A stretch of DNA of 64,000 nt from UBA4742 sp963734965. GTDB lineage: Bacteria; Actinomycetota; Acidimicrobiia; Acidimicrobiales; Acidimicrobilacustridaceae. Shown here in pieces: positions 10,154-17,933 of this stretch. The translations under genes and the position numbers were made by a program. The stretch spans positions 2,050,209-2,114,208 of the forward strand of contig CAVTJK010000003.1 in the NCBI GenBank assembly GCA_963734965.1. Direction: 5' to 3'. Under the pieces are notes generated by a model. It had not been told where the DNA came from. It was given only the letters and a program-made list of their open reading frames with translations, and ran no database searches. Numbering within the stretch: the first letter of the stretch is position 1; each line of letters begins with the position of its first letter.

Positions 10154-10590
10154 GGCAGGCTCCGCACGGCGGCCTCGACCGCGAGCGCATACCCGAGGCC
10201 GCCCAACCCGGTGATGGTCCCGGTGGCCACGGGCGCGACCACCGACGTGTGCCGCCACGGCTCGCGAGCGTTCGGGTTGGACAGGTGGACCTCGATCACC
10301 GGCCCTTCGAAGGCCGCCAGTGCGTCGTGGAGACCCCACGCGTAGTGGGTGAAGGCGGCGGGGTTGATCACGATGGCCGCGCACCGGCCCCGGCCGCCGT
10401 GGATCGCCTCGATGAGCACGCCCTCGTGATCGGACTGGACGTGTTCGAGCGCGAAGCCGTTGGCTTCGGCGACCGACCGGGCCGTGGCCACGTGATCGTC
10501 GAGGGTGTCGGTGCCGTAGACCTCGGGCTCGCGCTCGCCGAGCAGGCTCAGGTTCGGACCGCTCAGCAACAAGATGATGGCCTCGCTCAT
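10150..10590 (-). CDS. aroQ: 3-dehydroquinate dehydratase, type II
   Basis: AroQ converts 3-dehydroquinate to 3-dehydroshikimate. The 146-residue length is typical of the dodecameric type II enzyme. Landmarks are LSGPNLSLLGEREPEVYG at the N-terminus (catalytic Arg and Tyr), NPAAFTHYAWGLHDAL and EVHLSNPNAREPWRH. The first motif has Ser where Asn is usual (NLNLLG). The start ATG at 10590 overlaps the aroB stop as ATGA. The last residues overlap pepP. Confidence 0.95.
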   Translation of the reverse strand: MSEAIILLLSGPNLSLLGEREPEVYGTDTLDDHVATARSVAEANGFALEHVQSDHEGVLIEAIHGGRGRCAAIVINPAAFTHYAWGLHDALAAFEGPVIEVHLSNPNAREPWRHTSVVAPVATGTITGLGGLGYALAVEAAVRSLP

Positions 10591-11643
10591 GTCCGACCCT
10601 CGCCCGCCGCGGCGCCGGCGCCGGCGACCGGCATGGCGGCGAAGGCGGCGTCGATAGCCGAGCGATCCACGTCGTTGACCACTTCGACTCCGTTCGGTCC
10701 GTCCAGCACGAAGGTCACGCCGTCGATGGCCTTCTTGTCCCGACCGAACAGGCTCACCAGCTCGTCCGGGTCGCTCCCGGCCGGCAGGGCGGCGGGCAGG
10801 TCGTAGGCGGCCACGACGCGACGGTGCTCGTCGACCCGCGACGTCGTCGATGCGGCCGAGCTGGTGGGCCAGCAGGGCCGCGAAGATCAGTCCGATGGCC
10901 ACCGCTTCGCCGTGGCGCAGGTCGAAGTCGCCGGCGATCTCGAGGGCGTGGCCCAGCGTGTGCCCGTAGTTGAGCGTGGCTCGGCGCGCGTCCTCGCGCT
11001 CGTCACCGGACACCACGGCGGCCTTGATGGCGACGCACCGCGCCACCTGGCTGGTCAGATCGAGCTCCTCGATCGGGGTCGAGCCGAAGCTTCCGTCGTC
11101 GAGGAAGTGGTACTTGGCCACCTCGCCCTGCCCGCTGCGCAACTCGCGGGGCGGGAGCGTGGCGAGCAGGTCGGTGTCGCACAGCACCGCACGCGGCTGC
11201 CAGTAGGCGCCAACCAGGTTCTTGCCCTCGGGCAGGTTCACGCCGGTCTTGCCGCCGATCGCGGCGTCGACCTGGCCGAGCAAGGTCGTGGGCACGTGCA
11301 CGACGTCGATGCCCCGGTGGTACACGGCGGCCGCGAACCCCGCCACGTCGGTGACCATCCCCCCGCCGACGGCGACGACAGCGTCGGCCCGGGTCAGTCC
11401 CCACTGCGACCACGATCGGCACAGCTCCTCGACCGTGGCCATGGTCTTCTGGTCCTCGCCGGCGCCGATCAGGAACGTCTGGTGCTCGACCCCGGGATCG
11501 AGGTCGACATCGATGCCCGGCTGGGTGACGACCGCGACCCGCCGCGCCCGGGGTGGCACCACGCCCGCGAGGGCCTCGACCGCTCCGGCCCCGACCACGA
11601 CCTCGTACGAGCGCGCCCCCAACTCGACCGGGATGGTGATCAT
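10587..11643 (-). CDS. aroB: 3-dehydroquinate synthase (one apparent frameshift)
   Basis: AroB forms the first carbocycle of the shikimate pathway using NAD and a divalent metal. The N-terminal 265 or so residues are in one frame and contain VGGGMVTDVAGFAAA, the metal/NAD region HVPTTLLGQVDAAIGGKTG and the zinc-ligand block YGHTLGHALE. After LGRIDD (about 10850) the frame breaks. The C-terminal domain continues one base off as RVDEHRRVVAAYDLPAALP, then DKKAIDGVTFVLDGPNG, and stops at 10587. One extra base in a GGG triplet would explain it, giving a 351-residue protein. The gene overlaps aroK and aroQ by ATGA. Confidence 0.92.
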
Positions 11644-13481
11644 GAGCGGGCGGGATCGAGCAGACGACTGCGCACGGCCGCGGCGACCTGGTCGACGTCG
11701 AGCGTGCGGTCACCCCGGCGCTCGTCGAGCACGATGTCGGCAACCGACTTGTAGAGCGGCTCGCGCTCCGTGCTCAGGGCGGCCAGCGCGGCGGCCGGGT
11801 CGTCGGCCAACAGCGGGCGGTGGTCCCCCACGCGCACGCGCCCGGCCAGGACTGACGGGTCGGCCTTGAGCCACACCACGTGGCCGCCCCGGGCCACGAC
11901 ATCCTGGAGCAGCCGGCGGTTCTCGGGATCGAGCACGACCCCGCCCGCGGCGGCGATGATCGATGGCTCGTCGGCGGCGAGGGCGGCTCGCAGGGCGGCT
12001 CGCTCCTCGAAGCGAAAGGCGGCCTCACCATCGGTCTCGAAGATCTCGCGGACGGTGCGCCCGGTGCGAGCCTGGACCTGCTCGTCGCTGTCGACGAACT
12101 TGAGCCCGAAGGCCGACGCCAGCCGCCGGCCCACCGACGTCTTGCCCGATCCCATCATGCCGACCAGCACGACATGGGACTTGAGACCACCGCCGGGGGT
12201 GCCCGGGATCGAGCGCATCGGCGATCCCGTCATGTCGAGGTCCGAGAACGCCTCGATGGCGTCCCAGTTGAGAGGCGCGGTCTCGTCGGCCGTGATGGAG
12301 ACCGCGGTCGTGCGGCGGGCTGCTTGGTGGACCTGTTCGACGTACCCGGCATGGTTGCGAACCAGCTCGGAGATCGAATCGCCCCCGAACTTGCGCAGGA
12401 CCTCGTTGGCCAACACCAGCGCGACCATGGTCTCGGCGACGACGCCCATGGCCGGCACGGCGGTGACGTCGGTGCGCTCCTTGAACGAGACCGTCTCCTC
12501 CTTGGTGGCGGTGTCGACGGTGCCGAGCGACGGCCGGTTCAGCGTGGCCAGGGGCTTCATGGCCACGCGAGCCACGAGCAGCTCGCCGGTGCTCATGCCG
12601 CCCTCGATCCCACCGGCCCTCGTCGTCTCCCGGCGGTAGCTCTGCTCGTCGGCATCCCACGAGATCGGGTCGTGCGCCTCGCTCCCTCGGCGCCCGGCGA
12701 CCTCGAAGCCGTCGCCGATCTCGACGCCCTTGACGGCCTGGATGCTCATCAGCGCCTGGGCGATGCGACCGTCGAGCTTGCGGTCCCAATGGACGTGGCT
12801 GCCCAGCCCGATGGGAAGGCCGTAGCCGAGGACCTCGACCCGCCCCCCGAGCGAATCACCGACCTTGGCCGCCGCCTTGATCTCGGTCACCATGGCCGCC
12901 TCGGCGTCCGGATCGAAGCACCGCACCTGCGACTCGTCGACCGTGGCCAGATCGGCGGGGGTGGGCCGCAACCCTTCGGCGATGCCAACCCGGCCGAGGG
13001 CGACGACGTGGGACACGATCTCGGTCCCCAGCGTGGCGAGCAGCGCTTTGGCCACCGCGCCGGCCGCGACCCGCGCCGCCGTCTCTCGGGCGGAGGCCCG
13101 CTCGAGCACATCGCGCGCGTCGGTGAAGTCGTACTTCTGCATCCCGGTCAGGTCGGCATGGCCCGGTCGAGGGGTCGTCAGCGGCGTCGCGGTCTGCCCC
13201 GGCGCCGGCGACATCTCCTCGGTCCACTTCTTCTCCCACTCGCTGTTGGCGATCTCGATGGCGATGGGAGATCCGAGCGTGCGACCGTGACGCACGCCGC
13301 CCACGATCGTCACCTCGTCCTGTTCGAAGCGCATGCGCGGCCCGCGGCCGTAGCCGAGTCGGCGACGGGCCAACTCGGCCTGGATGTCCTCGACGGTGAT
13401 GGTCAGGCCGGCCGGCACCCCTTCGAGCACGACCACCAGGGCGCGGCCGTGAGACTCGCCGGCGGTCAGGAAACGCAGCAT
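11640..13481 (-). CDS. aroC-aroK: Chorismate synthase joined in frame to shikimate kinase
   Basis: One open frame of 613 residues carries two shikimate-pathway enzymes. Residues 1 to about 395 are chorismate synthase (AGESHGRAL, RPGHADLTGMQKYDF, GIEGGMSTGE). Residues from about 430 are shikimate kinase (P-loop GMMGSGKTSVGRR, then FVDSDEQVQ and AAGGGVV-type motifs). A linker of about 35 residues joins them. It may be a true fusion. However, a TGA one frame over at 12232-12230 overlaps an in-frame ATG at 12233, the same ATGA junction seen elsewhere here, and one extra base upstream would merge two separate genes. I cannot decide. The 3' end overlaps aroB by ATGA. Confidence 0.85.
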   Translation of the reverse strand: MLRFLTAGESHGRALVVVLEGVPAGLTITVEDIQAELARRRLGYGRGPRMRFEQDEVTIVGGVRHGRTLGSPIAIEIANSEWEKKWTEEMSPAPGQTATPLTTPRPGHADLTGMQKYDFTDARDVLERASARETAARVAAGAVAKALLATLGTEIVSHVVALGRVGIAEGLRPTPADLATVDESQVRCFDPDAEAAMVTEIKAAAKVGDSLGGRVEVLGYGLPIGLGSHVHWDRKLDGRIAQALMSIQAVKGVEIGDGFEVAGRRGSEAHDPISWDADEQSYRRETTRAGGIEGGMSTGELLVARVAMKPLATLNRPSLGTVDTATKEETVSFKERTDVTAVPAMGVVAETMVALVLANEVLRKFGGDSISELVRNHAGYVEQVHQAARRTTAVSITADETAPLNWDAIEAFSDLDMTGSPMRSIPGTPGGGLKSHVVLVGMMGSGKTSVGRRLASAFGLKFVDSDEQVQARTGRTVREIFETDGEAAFRFEERAALRAALAADEPSIIAAAGGVVLDPENRRLLQDVVARGGHVVWLKADPSVLAGRVRVGDHRPLLADDPAAALAALSTEREPLYKSVADIVLDERRGDRTLDVDQVAAAVRSRLLDPARS

Positions 13482-13547
13482 CGGCTCAGGTTACCGGTCG
13501 CCGCCCGACGGCTTTCCCACAAATGACCTGGGGTGATCCGGGCGGAC

Positions 13548-14250
13548 TCAGGCGCTCAGCGTCAGCGTGACCAGATGCGGGGTGAGCAGGACCACGATCA
13601 TCGTGCCGAGGGCCAGGTACGGACCGAACGGGATGGCGGCGCGCCGGCTGGCGCCCTGGATGGTCAGCAAGGTGATGCCGATGATCGATCCGAAGACAGC
13701 ACCGAGTCCGAGGGCCCAGAGCACCAAAACGAACGCCGTCGAATAGCCCACGCTCAGCCAGCCCGAGATAGAGGCCCATCACCGCCGCCAACTTCACATC
13801 GCCGAAACCCATCCCTCGGGGCGAGATCAGATGGAACACGAAGAGGATCCCGAAGTAGATGCCGCAACCGGCGAAGGCGTACGCGATCTGCTTGGGATGG
13901 CCGGCCCGCAGCGATTCGACGACGACGATGATCACCGAGACAGCGAAGCTCGGCAGCACGATCCGGTCAGGCAGGCGGAAGCAGGCGATGTCGATCGCCG
14001 ACACGGTCACCAGCATCGACGCCAGGACGAGGTACCCCACGATCAGCAGCGCCGGCGCATCGTCGAATCGGAGCCCGACGCCGATGAACGACGCCAACAT
14101 GACGGCCTGCACCGCCAGGTAGCGCCCTTCGAGGCGCACGCCGGGCAGCGGGCGGAGGCTGAGCCGATCGGGGACGCGGTCGATCAGCACCCCCGAGAAC
14201 CAGCCCACGGGCAGGGCCAGCACGGCGCACACGACAGGGGCGGCGTTCAC
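13548..14250 (-). CDS. Prepilin peptidase, A24 family (one apparent frameshift)
   Basis: This membrane aspartyl protease trims the leader of type IV pilin-like proteins. The two active-site aspartates are in SAIDIACFRLPDRI and RGMGFGDVKLA, and hydrophobic segments occupy most of the chain. The N-terminal zinc-binding/methylase domain is reduced. The first frame fails after AVMGLYLG at a CCC/GGG triplet (13762-13764). The expected C-terminal helices continue one base off (VGYSTAFVLVLWALGLG onward) and stop at 13548. Removing one base gives about 233 residues. It sits beside a DUF4388 gene, fitting a pilus or secretion role. In mycobacteria a prepilin peptidase gene holds the same place next to aroE. 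Confidence 0.85.
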
Positions 14251-14337
14251 GGGCGGAGACCGTAGCGGGAGGGGTGTGGGGGGCCCGTGATGGCAGCGAG
14301 GGCGAGCTCGCCGAGTTGACGGGTCGGGTCGGGTCGA

Positions 14338-15408
14338 TCAGCCGTTGACCGAGCCGAGGAACTTCAGCAGCAGGCCCCGGTTGATCGGATCCTCGGTGTC
14401 GTCGACCTCGGCCAGCGCGGCCTCGCGCTCCTCGACCGTCGTGGCCTTGGCCGCGGCGGCCACCGCCTTGGCCGCTTTGGGGCTGAGGTTGGCCAGCTGG
14501 CGGGCGATCTCGGCGGCATCGGCCATCTCGTCGTCGTCGGACGGCGCCGGCTCGCTCGACACCACATCTGACCCACCGAAGGTCGGCTCCTCGATCACGA
14601 GCCCGCCCGGATCGAAGCGGTCGTCGCCGGCGGCGTCGTCACCCACGACCGTGAGCACCGGCGGTTCGGCCTCGGACCGGGCGAAGTCGCCCGCCGGGGT
14701 GGTGAACTCGCTGACGGGCTCGGCCACGGGCTCGAACGCCGGCGGCGGTTCATAGGCCGGCGCCGGCGCCGGCTCGGGCGGAGCCATGAAGCTGGAGGTG
14801 GCCGCGGGCGTCGCCGCACCGGCCGGCGCCTCGCCGACCGTCACGAGGCCCATCTCGACCAGATCCTTGACGGTGCGGGACACGGCCAACTCGGCGCGCA
14901 TGAGCTCGTCGCCGAGCCCACCGACCGTGGTGCCACCGCCGATGGCCACGATCTCGCGCCACCGGTCGGCGTTGAGGGTGACCTCGTCGCTCGGGAGGTC
15001 TTGGCGGAGCGCGACCCACCCGGCCAGGGAGGGGACGACCTTCTCGATCGACTTCCACTCCTCGAGCATCGACTCGGCCTCGTTGAGGGACCCCTCGATC
15101 TCGGCCCCGTCGCCGGCGTTGGCCGAGACGGCGTCGTCTTCGAAGGTGAAGTCACCCTCCTTGAAGCGGAGCAACTCGAACAGCACCTCGGTGGCGCCGT
15201 CGGCGAGGGGAGCCTGGCTGGCCTCGCTGGCGACGATCGCCCCATCCGCCAGCCAGAGCGATCCGGTGCCGCGCCCGCCGCTCAGCTGGAGGCGCCCGGT
15301 CTTCTTGGTCGATGCCAGCAGGCGCAGGACGTCAGGAAGGGCAAAGGTTTCAAGCGTGCCCTGTAGAGCCACGGTGACCTCCGGAAGGGGGGATGGACTC
15401 TCTTCCAT
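14338..15408 (-). CDS. DUF4388 (PATAN-type) domain protein
   Basis: Residues from about 12 to 120 match the DUF4388 pattern (LQGTLETFALPDVLRLLASTKK, then TGRLQLS and GSLWLADGAIVASE), found in proteins of type IV pilus, twitching and signalling systems. A winged-helix-like segment follows (LMRAELAVSRTVKDLVEMGLVTV). Next comes a Pro/Ala/Glu-rich linker of roughly 100 residues, and a helical C-terminal tail (IARQLANLSPKAAKAVA). I used ATG 15408; GTG 15414 is equally possible. A TCTAAT -10-like hexamer at 15431-15426 suggests a nearly leaderless transcript. The adjacent prepilin peptidase supports a pilus-related role, which is inference. Confidence 0.7.
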   Translation of the reverse strand: MEESPSPLPEVTVALQGTLETFALPDVLRLLASTKKTGRLQLSGGRGTGSLWLADGAIVASEASQAPLADGATEVLFELLRFKEGDFTFEDDAVSANAGDGAEIEGSLNEAESMLEEWKSIEKVVPSLAGWVALRQDLPSDEVTLNADRWREIVAIGGGTTVGGLGDELMRAELAVSRTVKDLVEMGLVTVGEAPAGAATPAATSSFMAPPEPAPAPAYEPPPAFEPVAEPVSEFTTPAGDFARSEAEPPVLTVVGDDAAGDDRFDPGGLVIEEPTFGGSDVVSSEPAPSDDDEMADAAEIARQLANLSPKAAKAVAAAAKATTVEEREAALAEVDDTEDPINRGLLLKFLGSVNG

Positions 15409-15458
15409 CGGCACCGACCGGCGCCGATTAGAGGAGCTTTTCCGAATCTAGTGCAGGG

Positions 15459-16292
15459 TCAGCGCGCCCGGGCGGCCCTCACCATGGCCTTCAGGGGGGC
15501 GGACCGGCCCGTCCACAGCTCGAAGGCGACCGCCGCCTGGTGCACGAGCATCCCGAGACCGCCGAGGCTGCGGGCGCCCCGCTCGCCCGCCGCCGCCAGC
15601 AACGGCGTCACCGTCGGCTGGGTGATGATGTCGACCACCAGTTGGTTCGGCGCCAGCCGCTCGGGGGGCAGGGACCACGACTCGCCGTCCATGCCGACCG
15701 GTGTGGCGTTGACCACCAGGTCGACCCCCTCGACGTCGGCGGCCTCGGCCACTCGGCCGATGGGACCGGCGAGTGCCGCCGCCGCCTCGGCCGACGACGT
15801 CGTGCGATTGACGACCAGGACCTCAGCGGCTCCCGCCGCCGCCAGCGCCACGATCAGGGCGCGAGCGGCGCCCCCGGCGCCCAGCACCGCGCAGCGTCGT
15901 CCCGCGGGATCGAAGTCGGCGTCGGCGCGCAGCGACGCGACGAAGCCGGCGCCGTCGGTGTTGTGGCCGATGAGGCGGCCGTCGCGCTGCTCGACGCAGT
16001 TGACGGCGCGCAGCAGTCGGGCCGCGTCGGACAGCTCATCGCCGGCACGACCATCGAGGTAGTCGGCCACCGCGGTCTTGTGGGGCATCGTCACCGACAT
16101 CCCCGCCAGGCCGAAGGCGCGCATCCCCTCCAGCGCCGCCGGCGCCTGGCCGGCCGCGACCTCGAGCGCGACGTACACCCAGTCGAGCCCGGTCTCGTCG
16201 AAGGCGGCGTTGAAGATGTCCGGAGAACGCGAGTGGCGGATCGGATCGCCGATCACGGCGGCCAACCGAGTGCGGCCCGTCGGCGCCCTCAT
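15459..16292 (-). CDS. aroE: Shikimate dehydrogenase
   Basis: AroE reduces 3-dehydroshikimate to shikimate with NADPH. The 277-residue protein has the substrate loop GDPIRHSRSPDIFN at the N-terminus, the catalytic lysine in TMPHKTAV and the conserved NTDGAGF. The nucleotide-binding glycine loop VLGAGGAARAL is also present. It overlaps mltG by ATGA at its start. With aroC/aroK, aroB and aroQ downstream, most of the shikimate pathway lies in this 6-kb stretch. Frame intact. Confidence 0.96.
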   Translation of the reverse strand: MRAPTGRTRLAAVIGDPIRHSRSPDIFNAAFDETGLDWVYVALEVAAGQAPAALEGMRAFGLAGMSVTMPHKTAVADYLDGRAGDELSDAARLLRAVNCVEQRDGRLIGHNTDGAGFVASLRADADFDPAGRRCAVLGAGGAARALIVALAAAGAAEVLVVNRTTSSAEAAAALAGPIGRVAEAADVEGVDLVVNATPVGMDGESWSLPPERLAPNQLVVDIITQPTVTPLLAAAGERGARSLGGLGMLVHQAAVAFELWTGRSAPLKAMVRAARAR

Positions 16293-17503
16293 CCGCCGAA
16301 CAGTCCCTCGGCTTTGGCCTTGTTGACCACGCGCTGGAAGTCACGCTCGTTCGAGGTGAAGAACTCACCACCGTCCTTGTCGACGACGACGAAGTAGAGC
16401 CAGTCCCCCGCGGCCGGGTTCAAGGCCGCTTCGAGCGAGGCGCGCCCGGGCGAGCTGATCGGTGTGGGCGGCAGACCGGGATGGGTGCGTGTGTTGTACG
16501 GCGAGTTCACGGCCAACTGCGAGTTGCTGAGGTTCAGCACACGCTGTTGCAGGGCGTACTCCACCGTGGCGTCGATGCCCAGGGTCATCGGCTTGGCCAG
16601 CCGGTTGAAGATGACGCGCGCCACCTTGGGCCGGTCGTCGGGCAGCTTGGCCTCCTCCTCGATCATCGAGGCCAGCGTGAGCGTCTGGTACGGCGTCAGC
16701 CCGACCCGCTGCTGTGACTGCGCCAGTCCGATGCTGTCGGCCTGCTGGTCGAAGGTGGTGACCATCTGCTGCACCAGCTTCTTGGGGTTGCCGACGTCGG
16801 TGAGCAGGACCTCGTAGGTGGCCGGGAACAGGAACCCCTCGAGGTTGGTCGAGCCCGGCGGCTGATACTTGGAGTGCACCGTGAGCAGCGCCTGATCGAG
16901 GTCGGCCGCCTTCATCTCCGGGAACGTCTTCAGGATCCGGGCCTTGGTCTCGCTGAGCCACAGCCCCTCGGGGATCACGACCTTGCGCACGGCCGGCGGG
17001 AGGGGGCCCTTCTGCAACCGCTTGACCACCGCGCTCATGGCCTCGGGCGCGAAGAGGCCGTCATACACGCCGGCTTTGAATGGTCCGGCACTGCTGGCCT
17101 TCACGTAGTAGCGGAAGACGGTCGCGTTGGTGACGACCCCGCGCTGGGCCAACAGGTTGGCGATCTGGCTGTCGCTCGACCCGTCAGGCACCGAGACCGT
17201 GACCGGTCGGCCCGGTGCCCCTGGCGGATTGATCTGGCGGCTGATCCACCAACCACCGAGGGCCAACACGACCAGCACGACGAGGCTGATGGCCCCGATC
17301 ACCGGCGCGCTACGGCGCAGCACGCCCCGTTCGGGCGGCAGATAGAGGATCGGCTCGTCCCCGTCCGCCGCGTCGCCATGGTCGGGCCCGGTGGGCTCGC
17401 CGGGCTCCGCGACGACGGAGTCGGGCGGATCGGGTTCGACGCCGTCGAGGACGTCGGCCGGTGTGGTGGGGTGGGGGGAGTCGGGCACGGCGCGATCGGT
17501 CAT
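16289..17503 (-). CDS. mltG: Endolytic peptidoglycan transglycosylase MltG (YceG-like)
   Basis: MltG cleaves nascent glycan strands at the membrane and terminates their growth. The 404-residue protein has an acidic, Pro-rich cytoplasmic N-terminus (about 65 residues) and one transmembrane helix (AISLVVLVVLALGGWWI). It then has a LysM-like segment and the catalytic domain with TLASMIEEEAKLPDD, whose first Glu is the family's catalytic residue, and SPYNTRTHPGLPPTPI. It is flanked by ruvX and aroE with ATGA overlaps on both sides, the same order as in mycobacteria. Confidence 0.94.
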   Translation of the reverse strand: MTDRAVPDSPHPTTPADVLDGVEPDPPDSVVAEPGEPTGPDHGDAADGDEPILYLPPERGVLRRSAPVIGAISLVVLVVLALGGWWISRQINPPGAPGRPVTVSVPDGSSDSQIANLLAQRGVVTNATVFRYYVKASSAGPFKAGVYDGLFAPEAMSAVVKRLQKGPLPPAVRKVVIPEGLWLSETKARILKTFPEMKAADLDQALLTVHSKYQPPGSTNLEGFLFPATYEVLLTDVGNPKKLVQQMVTTFDQQADSIGLAQSQQRVGLTPYQTLTLASMIEEEAKLPDDRPKVARVIFNRLAKPMTLGIDATVEYALQQRVLNLSNSQLAVNSPYNTRTHPGLPPTPISSPGRASLEAALNPAAGDWLYFVVVDKDGGEFFTSNERDFQRVVNKAKAEGLFGG

Positions 17504-17931
17504 GAGGGGTCCTCGGCCCGCCGTTGCCCATCGAGCCAGGACTGCAGCATGACGGCGGCCGCCGCTTGATCGACGACACGACGTCGAGCCGGGCCCTTCA
17601 TCTTCTGCTCTCTCAGCTTGCGGTCGGCGGTCACCGTGGTGAAGCGCTCATCGTAGGTGTCGATCGGTAGGTCAGTGGTGGCACCCAACCGTTCGACCTC
17701 GGCCAGCGCCGCCGTCGCCGCCGGTCCGAGGCTCCCGTCGAGCGACAGCGGTAGGCCCACGACGATGCGCTCGGCCCCGAGCTCGGCCGCCAGCTCGAGG
17801 ATCCGGCGATGGTCCTGGTCTTCGTCCCCGGAGCGGAGCACCACCTCGCACGGCGAGGCCAGGATCCCGCCCGGATCGCTCACCGCCACCCCCACGCGGC
17901 GCGCGCCGAGATCGATCCCGAGGACCCGCAC
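17500..17931 (-). CDS. ruvX: Holliday-junction resolvase-like RuvX (YqgF)
   Basis: This RNase H-fold protein of 143 residues starts MRVLGIDLGARRVGVAVSD, with the first catalytic Asp. It has IVVGLPLSLDGS in the middle and the late motif DERFTTVTADRKLRE. It is implicated in 16S rRNA 5'-end maturation and possibly recombination. It begins at a GTG two bases past the alaS stop and overlaps mltG by ATGA. The alaS-ruvX-mltG-aroE order is widely conserved. Confidence 0.95.
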   Translation of the reverse strand: MRVLGIDLGARRVGVAVSDPGGILASPCEVVLRSGDEDQDHRRILELAAELGAERIVVGLPLSLDGSLGPAATAALAEVERLGATTDLPIDTYDERFTTVTADRKLREQKMKGPARRRVVDQAAAAVMLQSWLDGQRRAEDPS

Positions 17932-17933
17932 CG

